From contig CANJLG010000022.1 of assembly GCA_947475095.1 (NCBI GenBank), positions 1-40,558 on the forward strand: DNA of 40,558 nt. Direction: 5' to 3'. Positions 16,460-24,859 of this stretch are shown here, in pieces. Position 1 is the stretch's first letter. Every line of letters begins with the position of its first letter. The position numbers were made by a program, and so were the translations under genes. Under the pieces are notes generated by a model. The model did not search any database and was not told where the DNA came from. It saw only the letters and a list, made by a program, of their open reading frames with translations. The stretch is from Flavobacteriales bacterium (lineage in GTDB: Bacteria > Bacteroidota > Bacteroidia > Flavobacteriales_D > Crocinitomicaceae).

Positions 16460-17047
16460 ATGCGATTCTTCAAAAAACGTTTTGATTCTTTTTCTGATGA
16501 AGAATTGATGGCTGAGCTATCAAAAGGGGAGAAAGTTGCGTTTGATGAGCTGTATAATCGCTACGCGGGAATTCTTTTTGGCTACTTTAATAAAATGCTG
16601 TGGCGTGATCGTGAAAAAGCGGAAGATTTTGTTCATGATATTTTCGCCAAAATAATCGTTAACCCTGATGCATTTGATGTTACAAGATCGTTTAAAACGT
16701 GGTTGTTTTCTGTAGCATGTAATATGTGTAAGAATGAATATAAGCGTAAAGAAGTACGAAAAAACACTGTCTTAGGTGTCGACAATCATCATTCGGTAAA
16801 AAGTGACGATAATGTATTTGATGAGGTGCAGAATAACATGTTTATGTCTGCATTTGATGAGGGAATAGCACAATTAGATGATAAGCATAGAGATGTTTTC
16901 GCCTTACGTCATCTTCAAGGATTTTCATTAAAAGAAATAGCTGATGTACTAGAAATAAATGAGGGAACTGTTAAGTCTCGCTTATTTTATGCGACAAAAC
17001 AATTGGCGGAAAAATTAAAGGAATTTAAACTAGAATTGACAAATTAA
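16460..17047 (+). CDS. ECF RNA polymerase sigma factor
   Basis: 195 aa from the ATG at 16460; the longer frame from 16415 would overlap the upstream gene and adds residues unlike any sigma N-terminus. Region 2 includes FDELYNRYAGILFGYF, KAEDFVHDIFAKII and SFKTWLFSVACNMCKNEYKR. Region 4 includes LDDKHRDVFALRHLQGFSLK and the helix-turn-helix INEGTVKSRLFYATKQL. It is placed between an exported protein gene (1 nt) and a single-pass membrane protein gene (15 nt), forming a three-gene signalling module. Confidence 0.93.
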   Translation: MRFFKKRFDSFSDEELMAELSKGEKVAFDELYNRYAGILFGYFNKMLWRDREKAEDFVHDIFAKIIVNPDAFDVTRSFKTWLFSVACNMCKNEYKRKEVRKNTVLGVDNHHSVKSDDNVFDEVQNNMFMSAFDEGIAQLDDKHRDVFALRHLQGFSLKEIADVLEINEGTVKSRLFYATKQLAEKLKEFKLELTN

Positions 17048-17062
17048 ATAAACCAAAAAAAT

Positions 17063-17761
17063 ATGACATTCGAACTTGAAACAATTATTAAATCAAAGTT
17101 TTATAACGAATTAACCTTTGAAGAAATCTTGGCATTGTCCGAATATTGTTCTAATGAGGTTGAATTTAATGTGTTAAAGGAAATGTTTACTGCTCAGGAT
17201 TTGTATCAGGAAAAGAATACTCAAATAGATTCTGCTGTAAAAGAAAAATTAGATGTTCTTTTTAATTCTACCTATTCAGAGAAAAATAAGCAGGTACCGC
17301 CTATACTACAATTCAAACGCTACAAACGACCGGTTTTATATTTGGCAGCAGCAAGTGTAATTTTTCTTGTTGCCTTTTTGTTTTTACGGTTTAATTCCAA
17401 CGAACCTAATAAATTAGCCGAAACCCAAAAACAAAAAAAGGAGATTGCTCCAAAAAACAATACGAAAGAAAATAAAAATAACGCGCCCATTACTATTTTT
17501 AAGGAGGAGGAAAAAACTCTAGTTGCAACGATAGATTTGCCTAAAACTATTAATGAGGACAAAAAGTTTGTGTCCGCTCCTTCAGTGGATATGATGTTGG
17601 CAATTCAAGATGATGATATTCAAGGAAATGGAACATATGCTTTTACTGAACCTTCAGAAAAAGAAGAAGTCGAAACAAGCGATATGGAATATAGAAGCGT
17701 TGCCGCCCGTCCAATAAATGCGATGCCCGAAATGTTGGATGTCCTTTTTGCTGCCTATTGA
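17063..17761 (+). CDS. Single-pass membrane protein, likely anti-sigma factor
   Basis: 232 aa. Residues 1-85 are acidic, helical and presumably cytosolic; 91-109 are a membrane helix (VLYLAAASVIFLVAFLFLRF); the rest is Lys/Asn/Glu-rich and probably periplasmic. Position directly after an ECF sigma gene and this topology suggest an anti-sigma factor. No zinc-binding HxxxCxxC motif is present, so it would be a non-ZAS type. A short string, LDVLF, occurs both before the membrane helix (63-67) and near the very C-terminus (226-230). Identification is from context rather than domain recognition. Confidence 0.7.
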   Translation: MTFELETIIKSKFYNELTFEEILALSEYCSNEVEFNVLKEMFTAQDLYQEKNTQIDSAVKEKLDVLFNSTYSEKNKQVPPILQFKRYKRPVLYLAAASVIFLVAFLFLRFNSNEPNKLAETQKQKKEIAPKNNTKENKNNAPITIFKEEEKTLVATIDLPKTINEDKKFVSAPSVDMMLAIQDDDIQGNGTYAFTEPSEKEEVETSDMEYRSVAARPINAMPEMLDVLFAAY

Positions 17762-17763
17762 GC

Positions 17764-18534
17764 TTATTTTCTCAAAACGAAATGTTCTTTGCGTTTATTA
17801 CTTTGCCTAATTAATAGACCCATTTTAAAGAAATCAATACTCAGGTGGTACTGCTCATCATTTACTAAGGTATTCCAGGCATTGAGCATATCCATACTCC
17901 AGCGGATATCATCAAGGATGAAAATCGTATCGTTATGGGTATGTTTCTCAAGTTTTTTGACGTATTCAATTAAACATTTACCATCATGATGCCCATCAAT
18001 AAACACTAGGTCAAATTTCTCAAGATTTTTTTCTTCTAAATAATCATTAAAAGTGCTATTAATAAGTTGAATATGATTGCTGATTTGATACTGCACAATT
18101 GTTTTTTTTGCAAATTCATAGGTTTCTTTACAAGCTTCGATGGTAATCAATTGTGCCTCTGGATTACCCCAGTGTAATTGTAATGTTCCACAGCCTAATG
18201 AGGTACCAAATTCTAACACATTCATAGGTTTATAGGCTTCCATTAAGCGATATAACAAATCCCCATACTTATTTTTTGTAGAATTGGTAGTAACTATTTG
18301 TTTTACGCTGCGCTGCTTTTTTAAATGTTTGGAACCCGCGCCAAATTCTTCAAAATTGATAATGGTGGCGTCATTTTTTAAGGTTTTAAACAATCTATTT
18401 TGCCTCGATTTTACTTCCTCGCTGATTGGTTTTCGCAGCACTTGATCACATAAGTTGTAAACAAAAGGAGAATGAATACCGTGTCTTCCTTTCGCAATCA
18501 AGCTATATTTTATAAATTCGAACCCAATATTCAT
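17764..18534 (-). CDS. Class I SAM-dependent methyltransferase
   Basis: 256 aa from the ATG at 18534, chosen because the longer frame to 18621 runs into the divergent DUF4301 gene and because family members begin shortly before the conserved KGRHGIHSPFVYNL segment. The SAM-binding motif is NVLEFGTSLGCGTLQLHW, with acidic motif II near LITIEACKETYEFA and FDLVFIDGHHDGKC downstream (Methyltransf_24-like, O-methyltransferase type). The acceptor is unknown. It is divergent from the DUF4301 gene with 26 nt between the starts, and ends 2 nt from the convergent membrane protein gene. Confidence 0.88.
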   Translation of the reverse strand: MNIGFEFIKYSLIAKGRHGIHSPFVYNLCDQVLRKPISEEVKSRQNRLFKTLKNDATIINFEEFGAGSKHLKKQRSVKQIVTTNSTKNKYGDLLYRLMEAYKPMNVLEFGTSLGCGTLQLHWGNPEAQLITIEACKETYEFAKKTIVQYQISNHIQLINSTFNDYLEEKNLEKFDLVFIDGHHDGKCLIEYVKKLEKHTHNDTIFILDDIRWSMDMLNAWNTLVNDEQYHLSIDFFKMGLLIRQSNKRKEHFVLRK

Positions 18535-18560
18535 ATACAAAGTAAAGAAATCGTTTTTAA

Positions 18561-19964
18561 ATGACCTTAAACCAAAGCAATTTATTGAAAATTCAGCAGG
18601 AAAAAATTTTTGGTGAGCCACAGCATTTGACGATCGTTAAGCCTTGCACAATTGGAGAAGGTATTCTGAAGTTTTCAATGGCTGATTTCAATGACTATAA
18701 AAATATATTTGAAGAGGGGCGTCATAAGGTTTGTGTCTTTATTCCTGCCTCCGGATCGGGTTCTAGAATGTTCGAATTTGTTCGTGATTATTTATATAGA
18801 CCTTCGGAGAAGTCCCGTTTACTTGTTGAAAAGATGTTTCGTCAGATCCCCGATTTTGCTTTTTTTGATTTATTTTCAGAGGAAATAAAGCAACGAATCT
18901 TTGCTGGCGAGGTGGATTGGCGATTTTTATTATCCTTTTTAATGGATAAAGAAGGGCTTAATTATGGCGAATTACCAAAGGGCTTATTTCCTTTTCATCG
19001 CTATACTGACGGTGTGAGAAGTGCTATTGCAGAACATATTGAGCAGTCGACCTTAATTAATGCACCTTCGATTTCCTTTCATTTTACGATTCAGAAACAT
19101 TTTGTTAAGGCAATTGCCTTGGAGATTGAGAAAATCGAAATAGTTACTCAAAAGAAGTTTGATGTTTCATATTCCGAACAAGATGAAAGCTCTGATGCTT
19201 TTGTTTTTAATGCGCTTAAAGAACCTGTAAAAGATAGTAAAGGTAATTTTATTCGCCGTCCAGCGGGCCATGGTGCCTTGCTTCCAAATTTGCAATCTAT
19301 TGATAGTTCAATCATCTTCATAAAAAATATTGATAATATTCAGCACTTTTCTAAATCTTCGATCTCAATTTTAGCTTGGAGTGCTTTAGCTGGTTTGCTA
19401 GCTGAAATTCGTAGCGCTTTAAAAATAGTAAATGATAATCCATCCTTTGAGAAATTAGTTGAAATAAATAATCGGTATGGTTTATATACCGATTCTGAGT
19501 TAAGTAAAAATAAGTCTCCTGAACAATTTTTATCATTGATTAATAGACCTATCCGAGTTTGTGGTATGGTAAAGAATGAGGGATTTCCGGGCGGTGGACC
19601 TTTTATGGTTGAAAAAAATGGTGTTGTTACAAAGCAGATTATCGAAAAGGTTCAAGTCGTTGATAATGCTGCTGAAAATCTATTGTTTTCAAGTACTCAC
19701 TTTAATCCGGTAATGATGGTGATTTGTAAAAATGATCTTAATGATATGCCGCTTGAACTTTCAGATTTTGTAGATCAAGATACGTATCTCAATAGTACCA
19801 AGTCATTTGAAGATCAAGAAGTGCATTTTATTGAATTGCCTGGTTTATGGAATGGCAGCATGTACTTTTGGAATTCAGTTTTTGTTGAAATTCCTAATGA
19901 AACGTTTAGCCCAGTAAAATCGGCATTGGATTTATTAGATCCATTGCACATGGCCTCAATCTAA
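18561..19964 (+). CDS. DUF4301 family protein, nucleotidyltransferase-like
   Basis: 467 aa. Conserved blocks typical of DUF4301 are seen: PASGSGSRM (62-70), GLFPFHRYTDGVRSA, RPAGHGALL (233-241), IKNIDN (254-259), NEGFPGGGPFMV and LPGLWNGSMYFWNSVF. The first block resembles the nucleotide-binding glycine loop of sugar-nucleotide pyrophosphorylases, while GHGALL and NIDN resemble motifs of the UDPGP family. I infer a nucleotidyltransferase on a sugar or similar phosphate; no activity is known to me. Its stop overlaps the stop of the convergent HlyD-like gene by 4 nt. Confidence 0.85.
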   Translation: MTLNQSNLLKIQQEKIFGEPQHLTIVKPCTIGEGILKFSMADFNDYKNIFEEGRHKVCVFIPASGSGSRMFEFVRDYLYRPSEKSRLLVEKMFRQIPDFAFFDLFSEEIKQRIFAGEVDWRFLLSFLMDKEGLNYGELPKGLFPFHRYTDGVRSAIAEHIEQSTLINAPSISFHFTIQKHFVKAIALEIEKIEIVTQKKFDVSYSEQDESSDAFVFNALKEPVKDSKGNFIRRPAGHGALLPNLQSIDSSIIFIKNIDNIQHFSKSSISILAWSALAGLLAEIRSALKIVNDNPSFEKLVEINNRYGLYTDSELSKNKSPEQFLSLINRPIRVCGMVKNEGFPGGGPFMVEKNGVVTKQIIEKVQVVDNAAENLLFSSTHFNPVMMVICKNDLNDMPLELSDFVDQDTYLNSTKSFEDQEVHFIELPGLWNGSMYFWNSVFVEIPNETFSPVKSALDLLDPLHMASI

Positions 19965-21076
19965 TGTTGCTTTTCTGCTTTAAACACAAAAATTCCATTT
20001 CCCTTTCCTGAAATAAATTCAATGGCATATTGATCATTCTTTTCCAGTCCATGTATAAAAATGGAGTCTCCCAATTCTTTTACGATACTGATGGTTTTAT
20101 GAATCAATACCTCGCCTTTTACAAGGCATATTTTATTTCCTGATACAGCATTTTTAGGTACGATATATCCAGAAACATGTTCTTTTTCATGGAGGTAAGC
20201 TACATATTCGCTGGTCGTATTTGCTAGCTTATTTAACTTCATTTTATAGTATAAAGGGGTAAATCCATTTGTTTTTTCATTGGCGGAGCCCTGTTTTTGA
20301 AAGTTGGCGTTTCCATAGTTCCTATTGCCTGATTTTACACTTACTACAGCTGCTTTTATATATTTTTCTACCAAAGAATTGGGGACATGAACCACAAGAG
20401 TATGGGGAGTATTTTTTTCTAATTGAGCGACAATATTCTTTTGGCCAATATATGATCCGAGCTGAAAATTAATGGAGGCTATTTTACCATCATATGGCGC
20501 TAAAAAATAATAGTTCTTCATATTTATTTCAAGCTGTTTAATAGCGTAATAAGTACTTAGAAGACCGGTTTTACTCATGAAAATTCGTTCGTTTTCTGAA
20601 CTGAAGGCGGGTAAAGATGGAATTTTAGTTCCGGGTGAAATTTTTTCCAGAAATGAATACCATTTATTTTTTTCAGTAGGAAACTTAGCTTCAATTTCTG
20701 TGAATACGCTACCGAAATCTTGAATTAAGGCTTGTTTTTTTTCTGTTAAATTGTAATAGGCCGCCTCAGCATTAAGGGAACACACAATTTCATTCGCTTT
20801 AAACTGTTGTCCGATTGCCCAATTGATAGCGCCAGGTTCTAATTTTCCACTGACTTCAAATAAGAGGTTGCTGGTGAAAGGTAAGTCCCAATAAGCATTT
20901 GAATGAATAGGAAAGTCGCGCTCTTCGTATTTTGCTGTTGAATACTGAATTAAGGTGCCAAGACTTTCCTTTTCTTTCTTTATTGTTTTTGATCCTGAGG
21001 GCTTAATCAAATACCAAATCATGACATTAATTCCTAGAACTAATAGAATAAAATAGATATAGTATGATTTCTTCAT
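19961..21076 (-). CDS. HlyD/RND-type membrane fusion protein (periplasmic adaptor)
   Basis: 371 aa from the ATG at 21076; the 21112 start would add 12 residues that do not look like part of the signal anchor. A membrane anchor (YYIYFILLVLGINVMIWYLI) is followed by a split lipoyl-like domain: first half near VSGKLEPGAINWAIGQQF, a helical hairpin with ALIQDFGSVFTEIEAKF, second half YYFLAPYDGKIASINFQLGS. A beta-barrel and a membrane-proximal domain (GYIVPKNAVSGNKICLVKG) follow. Adaptors of this class bridge an inner-membrane pump and an outer-membrane channel, but neither partner is nearby. It is divergent from the FG-GAP cargo gene across a 36-nt gap. Confidence 0.75.
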   Translation of the reverse strand: MKKSYYIYFILLVLGINVMIWYLIKPSGSKTIKKEKESLGTLIQYSTAKYEERDFPIHSNAYWDLPFTSNLLFEVSGKLEPGAINWAIGQQFKANEIVCSLNAEAAYYNLTEKKQALIQDFGSVFTEIEAKFPTEKNKWYSFLEKISPGTKIPSLPAFSSENERIFMSKTGLLSTYYAIKQLEINMKNYYFLAPYDGKIASINFQLGSYIGQKNIVAQLEKNTPHTLVVHVPNSLVEKYIKAAVVSVKSGNRNYGNANFQKQGSANEKTNGFTPLYYKMKLNKLANTTSEYVAYLHEKEHVSGYIVPKNAVSGNKICLVKGEVLIHKTISIVKELGDSIFIHGLEKNDQYAIEFISGKGNGIFVFKAEKQH

Positions 21077-21088
21077 AAAAAAAGTATG

Positions 21089-21100
21089 TGTAAATTTACA
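21089..21100. repeat. Perfect 12-bp palindrome between divergent genes
   Basis: TGTAAATTTACA is fully palindromic and lies in the 36-nt gap between the HlyD-like and FG-GAP genes. It contains TAAATTTA in both directions, a one-mismatch version of the -7 element. It could be an operator or simply symmetric promoter sequence. Confidence 0.45.
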
Positions 21101-21112
21101 AGAAACTAACAA

Positions 21113-23350
21113 ATGAAATACATGCGGACTTATTTGGTTGCTTCATTTTGTTTCTTTAGCATTCATCTCGTACTTTCTCAATTTCAATTTTCATATCAAC
21201 AATCTATTTCCGTTAATAAATTAGGTGTGGGTTTATCGCTTCCTTGGGCTGGTGGATTAAACTATGCTCAAGTATCAGAAATTGATATTGATTTCGATAA
21301 TGACAAAGATCTATTTGTTTTCGATAGAAGCAATAATCAAATCCGGGTGTTTCAACATGATGTAATTGGTATTAATCATCAGTATTCATTTTTACCAAAT
21401 AGTTATGGGTTGTTCCCTCCTGATATTCGCTATCGTGCTTTTATGGTTGATTATAACGGTGATGGAAAGAACGATTTATTCACGTATGGTGTAGGAGGTA
21501 TTACAGTCTATAAAAATACCGGGAATGCAACAACGGGACTCACATGGTCGCTGGCAAAAAGTTTGCTCTATTCTGATTATTGGGGTGCAAATTTAAATTT
21601 GTATGTAAGTTCTAGTGATATTCCTGCGATTGTTGACGTAGATTTAGACGGTGATTTGGATGTGTTAACGTATCATATAGGAGGAGCGCATGTTCAGTAC
21701 CATCAAAATCAGAGTGTAGAGTTGTATGGGCACTCTGACTCTCTCGTTTTTATCTTAAAAAATGAATGCTGGGGAGGGTTTCGAGAAGATGTTACGTCGA
21801 ATGCGTTATTTTTAAATGATCTAGCTTCTCCGTGTATTTCAGGGAATGTACCTAATCCCGAACACCCAATTCATAACAAACCGAGTTCAGATGACTCGAA
21901 AGCACATTCGGGCTCGACTCTTTTAGCCATCGATATCGATGCTAGTAGTGTAAAGGATTTAATTATTGGCGATGTTTCTTATCCTACCATGAATCTATTA
22001 ATCAATGGTGGTACAGCGCCAAATACTAATTCCTTGATGGTTTCTGTTGACCCTGCTTTTCCGAGTAATAGTGTTGCAGTAAACATGCAATTATTTCCAG
22101 CTGCGTATTCCGTTGATGTCGATTTTGATGGGGTCAAAGATCTATTGGTTGCTCCAAATGCTCGAGGTGTTTCTGAAAATGAAAAGAGCTTATTGTATTA
22201 TAAAAATACAGGGTCAAATGCAGCGAGTAATTTTGTTTATCAGACAAAAGCTTTTCTCCAAGAAGATATGATTGAGCATGGAACGGGTTCCATTCCTATT
22301 TTTGCGGATCTAACTGGAGATGGCTTGAAAGACATGTTTATCTGTAATTTTTTTGCTTATAAACCAACCTTAGCAAAGGAAAGTAGAATTGCTTATTATA
22401 AAAATACAGGGACGCTTTCTCAGCCAGTGTTTACATTTATTGATGATGATTTTTTGAATTTGTCTCAATCTACTTATGGCTTAAGAATGGTTGCAACCTT
22501 TGGCGATGTGGATGGCGATTCTAAACCGGATTTATTCATAGGATTGGAGAATGGTTCGATCATTTTTCGTAAGAACATAAGTACTGGTTCAACTCCATTA
22601 TTTGCTTCCGCTACTGCCTCTTATCAAGATAATAATGGAACGCCTATTAATGCAGGTCAATTTGCTTCGCCTCAACTTTTTGATCTAAATAAAGATGGGA
22701 AATTAGATTTGCTAATTGGACAGAAAACCGGTGAAATAATGTATTACAGAAATATTGGAACAAGTACGGTTCCGTCTTTTCAGTTGGAAACGAATTTCTT
22801 AGGTAATGTTGATGTTTCTACAACAACACCCGATGGATTTCCATATCCCCATTTTTTTCTACACAACGACACAACGTATTTATTGGTGGGTGCTTACGAC
22901 GGACAAATACGCTTTTACGATAGTATTGATGGTTCTCTAAATGGTAGTTTCCATCTTCGAACGGATCATTTTTTAGGGCTAGACCTAGGAGCTTACAGTG
23001 CTTGTTCGATTGTTGATATTGATAGTGATGGCAAGTTGGACATGTTTGTTGGGCAAGATTTAGGAGGCGTTTTTCATTTGGAACACGATGCTTCTAGTTC
23101 ACTTGGAACAACAGCTATTGAAAAAGGGATTGAATTTTCGATACATCCTAATCCGTCGGGGGGAGTATTTTACATTGAAAGTCAAAAAACAGGGTTCTCA
23201 CTTTACGTTATGGATCAATTTGGACGAAAATGCCATACTATTTTTATTGATTCCAATACCACAATTGTTGATCTATCTTTCCTTTCAAATGGTCAGTATT
23301 TCCTTCAAGCAGAAGATTATTCGGGTGTGGTGCGCATGATTAAACGTTAA
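21113..23350 (+). CDS. FG-GAP/VCBS repeat protein, T9SS type-A cargo
   Basis: 745 aa with a signal peptide (MRTYLVASFCFFSIHLVLSQ; a second ATG at 21122 is an equally good start). At least seven Ca-binding-like FG-GAP/VCBS motifs are seen, among them DYNGDGKNDLF, DVDGDSKPDLF, DLNKDGKLDLL and DIDSDGKLDMF, predicting a seven-bladed beta-propeller. The last about 71 residues (675-745, FSIHPNPSGG onward) are a T9SS type-A sorting domain. The protein is probably exported by T9SS to the surface, where it could bind cells or polymers. It ends 2 nt from the convergent FAH gene. Confidence 0.9.
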   Translation: MKYMRTYLVASFCFFSIHLVLSQFQFSYQQSISVNKLGVGLSLPWAGGLNYAQVSEIDIDFDNDKDLFVFDRSNNQIRVFQHDVIGINHQYSFLPNSYGLFPPDIRYRAFMVDYNGDGKNDLFTYGVGGITVYKNTGNATTGLTWSLAKSLLYSDYWGANLNLYVSSSDIPAIVDVDLDGDLDVLTYHIGGAHVQYHQNQSVELYGHSDSLVFILKNECWGGFREDVTSNALFLNDLASPCISGNVPNPEHPIHNKPSSDDSKAHSGSTLLAIDIDASSVKDLIIGDVSYPTMNLLINGGTAPNTNSLMVSVDPAFPSNSVAVNMQLFPAAYSVDVDFDGVKDLLVAPNARGVSENEKSLLYYKNTGSNAASNFVYQTKAFLQEDMIEHGTGSIPIFADLTGDGLKDMFICNFFAYKPTLAKESRIAYYKNTGTLSQPVFTFIDDDFLNLSQSTYGLRMVATFGDVDGDSKPDLFIGLENGSIIFRKNISTGSTPLFASATASYQDNNGTPINAGQFASPQLFDLNKDGKLDLLIGQKTGEIMYYRNIGTSTVPSFQLETNFLGNVDVSTTTPDGFPYPHFFLHNDTTYLLVGAYDGQIRFYDSIDGSLNGSFHLRTDHFLGLDLGAYSACSIVDIDSDGKLDMFVGQDLGGVFHLEHDASSSLGTTAIEKGIEFSIHPNPSGGVFYIESQKTGFSLYVMDQFGRKCHTIFIDSNTTIVDLSFLSNGQYFLQAEDYSGVVRMIKR

Positions 23351-23352
23351 GC

Positions 23353-23958
23353 TTAGTGAACCACGAAATCAAACATTTTTTCGCCGTTTATATTTCCTGA
23401 AAGATGATCGCCTATCGCAACAGGTCCAACGCCAGCTGGTGTCCCAGTAAAAATTAAATCACCTGTTTTCAAGGTGACGTACCTAGAAACGTAGGCAATT
23501 ATTTGGTCGATACTAAATAGCATTTCCCCAGAATTACTTTTTTGTCTGAGTTCATTATTTTGGTAGAATTCGAAATGCACAGGAAAAGTCAATTGTGCAA
23601 CATCAATCCATTTTTCAGAAATAGGCGCACTATTGTCAAATGCTTTCGCCTTCTCCCAAGGGAGTCCCATTTCTTTGCATTGCGCTTGAAGATCACGTGC
23701 TGTGAAATCTATCCCTAAACTTATTTGATTATAGTAATTTTTGGCAAATTCTGCTTCGATGCATTTTCCCGCTTTACTAATTTTCACAACGAGTTCACAT
23801 TCGTAGTGTAGATCTTTGGTAATTGAAGGATAATAAAACTTATTTTCTTTTAGAAGAGCGGTATCAGGTTTCATGAAAAATACCGGTTCACTTGGGATTG
23901 CAGCACCCATTTCTTTTGCATGATCGCTGTAATTCCTTCCAATACAAATGATTTTCAT
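23353..23958 (-). CDS. Fumarylacetoacetate hydrolase (FAH) family enzyme, FAHD1-like
   Basis: 201 aa FAH-fold protein. Metal ligands are visible as Glu53 and Glu55 in HYECELV and Asp84 in LGIDFTARDLQ; Lys103 in WEKAKAFDNSAP and the GTPAGVGP loop near the C-terminus are also conserved. The short form without the long N-terminal domain resembles FAHD1/YcgM, which act as acylpyruvases, oxaloacetate decarboxylases or oxaloacetate tautomerases. Which of these applies cannot be told from sequence. The start overlaps the exonuclease gene stop by 4 nt (ATGA), so the two are co-translated. Confidence 0.92.
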   Translation of the reverse strand: MKIICIGRNYSDHAKEMGAAIPSEPVFFMKPDTALLKENKFYYPSITKDLHYECELVVKISKAGKCIEAEFAKNYYNQISLGIDFTARDLQAQCKEMGLPWEKAKAFDNSAPISEKWIDVAQLTFPVHFEFYQNNELRQKSNSGEMLFSIDQIIAYVSRYVTLKTGDLIFTGTPAGVGPVAIGDHLSGNINGEKMFDFVVH

Positions 23959-24797
23959 TTGGAATTAAATTTATTTGTTAAGGAATTTAATTTATCCGAG
24001 AGATCTTGTTCTTTTTTTTGTTCTTTTTCTAATTTTATTTTGTCCATTTCTTTACGAAGGCAAAGCTTGGTATGATTCGTAAAATCAGCTTCAAGCATCC
24101 AGCCGTAATAGCCAGGTTCGCTTTGATTTACTTGCTGAATGGTTTTTCCTTTATGTTTCCCAAAATTATAAATGGTTTCTCCGTTTTCATTTTTCGCTAA
24201 ACGACCTGCATAATCTACCATCTCAAAATTACTATGGCGCGAAAAATCAGATAAAAAAGTGACATCACCTTCGAGATTATCGTAGCGTTCAATTTGTGCT
24301 TTTAAGACTTCCCAGGTAACTCGGGTATCAAAAAGAGCATTATGTGCATTTTCCATAGGTTTACCTGTATAAAACAAGCAAGCAGCAGAAAGGGTCCTTT
24401 GTTCCATTTTATGAAAAATATTTTGCACATCCACAAACGCTTTATTGGAAAAGTCTGCATCAACACCTACCCGAATGAGTTCTTCTACTAAGACAGGAAT
24501 ATCGAATTTATTGGAATTAAATCCGGCCAAATCAGCGTCGCCAATAAAAGCCATAATCGCAGGCGCTAATTCCTTAAGCGTAGGTGCTTTTTTAGCCATT
24601 TCATTTGTAATGCCATGTATTTCGCAGATTTCTTGTGGTATTTCCATTTCAGGATTTACGATTTGATTGTATTCCAATTCACTCCCATCGGGATGAATTT
24701 TTATGATAGCGATTTGAACGATTCTATCTTTTGTAATTTGTACCCCAGTTGTTTCAAGGTCAAAAACACAAAGTGGTTTTTTGAGTGTTAATTTCAT
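23955..24797 (-). CDS. DEDDh 3'-5' exonuclease with ExoX-like C-terminal domain
   Basis: 280 aa. The DnaQ-like core has all DEDDh residues: Asp13 and Glu15 in FDLETTG, Asp99 in GFNSNKFDIP, His152 and Asp157 in HNALFDT. After residue 205 comes GETIYNFGKHKGKTIQQV, matching the ExoX-like C-terminal domain, and then a Lys/Glu-rich coiled tail. It should degrade DNA or RNA from the 3' end, probably in repair or proofreading as a stand-alone epsilon-like enzyme. It is co-expressed with the FAH gene and begins just after the terminator of the upstream PorE-like gene. Confidence 0.93.
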   Translation of the reverse strand: MKLTLKKPLCVFDLETTGVQITKDRIVQIAIIKIHPDGSELEYNQIVNPEMEIPQEICEIHGITNEMAKKAPTLKELAPAIMAFIGDADLAGFNSNKFDIPVLVEELIRVGVDADFSNKAFVDVQNIFHKMEQRTLSAACLFYTGKPMENAHNALFDTRVTWEVLKAQIERYDNLEGDVTFLSDFSRHSNFEMVDYAGRLAKNENGETIYNFGKHKGKTIQQVNQSEPGYYGWMLEADFTNHTKLCLRKEMDKIKLEKEQKKEQDLSDKLNSLTNKFNSK

Positions 24798-24810
24798 AGG
24801 TTTTTATTGA

Positions 24811-24843
24811 AAAAAAAAGTCCCCAAACTATCGGGGACTTTTT
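24811..24843 (-). terminator. Rho-independent terminator of the PorE-like gene
   Basis: An 11-bp stem, AAAAAGTCCCC (24814-24824) with GGGGACTTTTT (24833-24843), around an 8-nt loop. On the minus strand it is followed by a T run, 16 nt after the stop at 24860. Confidence 0.92.
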
Positions 24844-24859
24844 AGTAGCGTGTTAAATT

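Noticed and set aside
18535-18621. N-terminal extension of the methyltransferase
   Set aside because: It runs into the start of the divergent DUF4301 gene, and the family starts near the KGRHGIHSPFVY motif.
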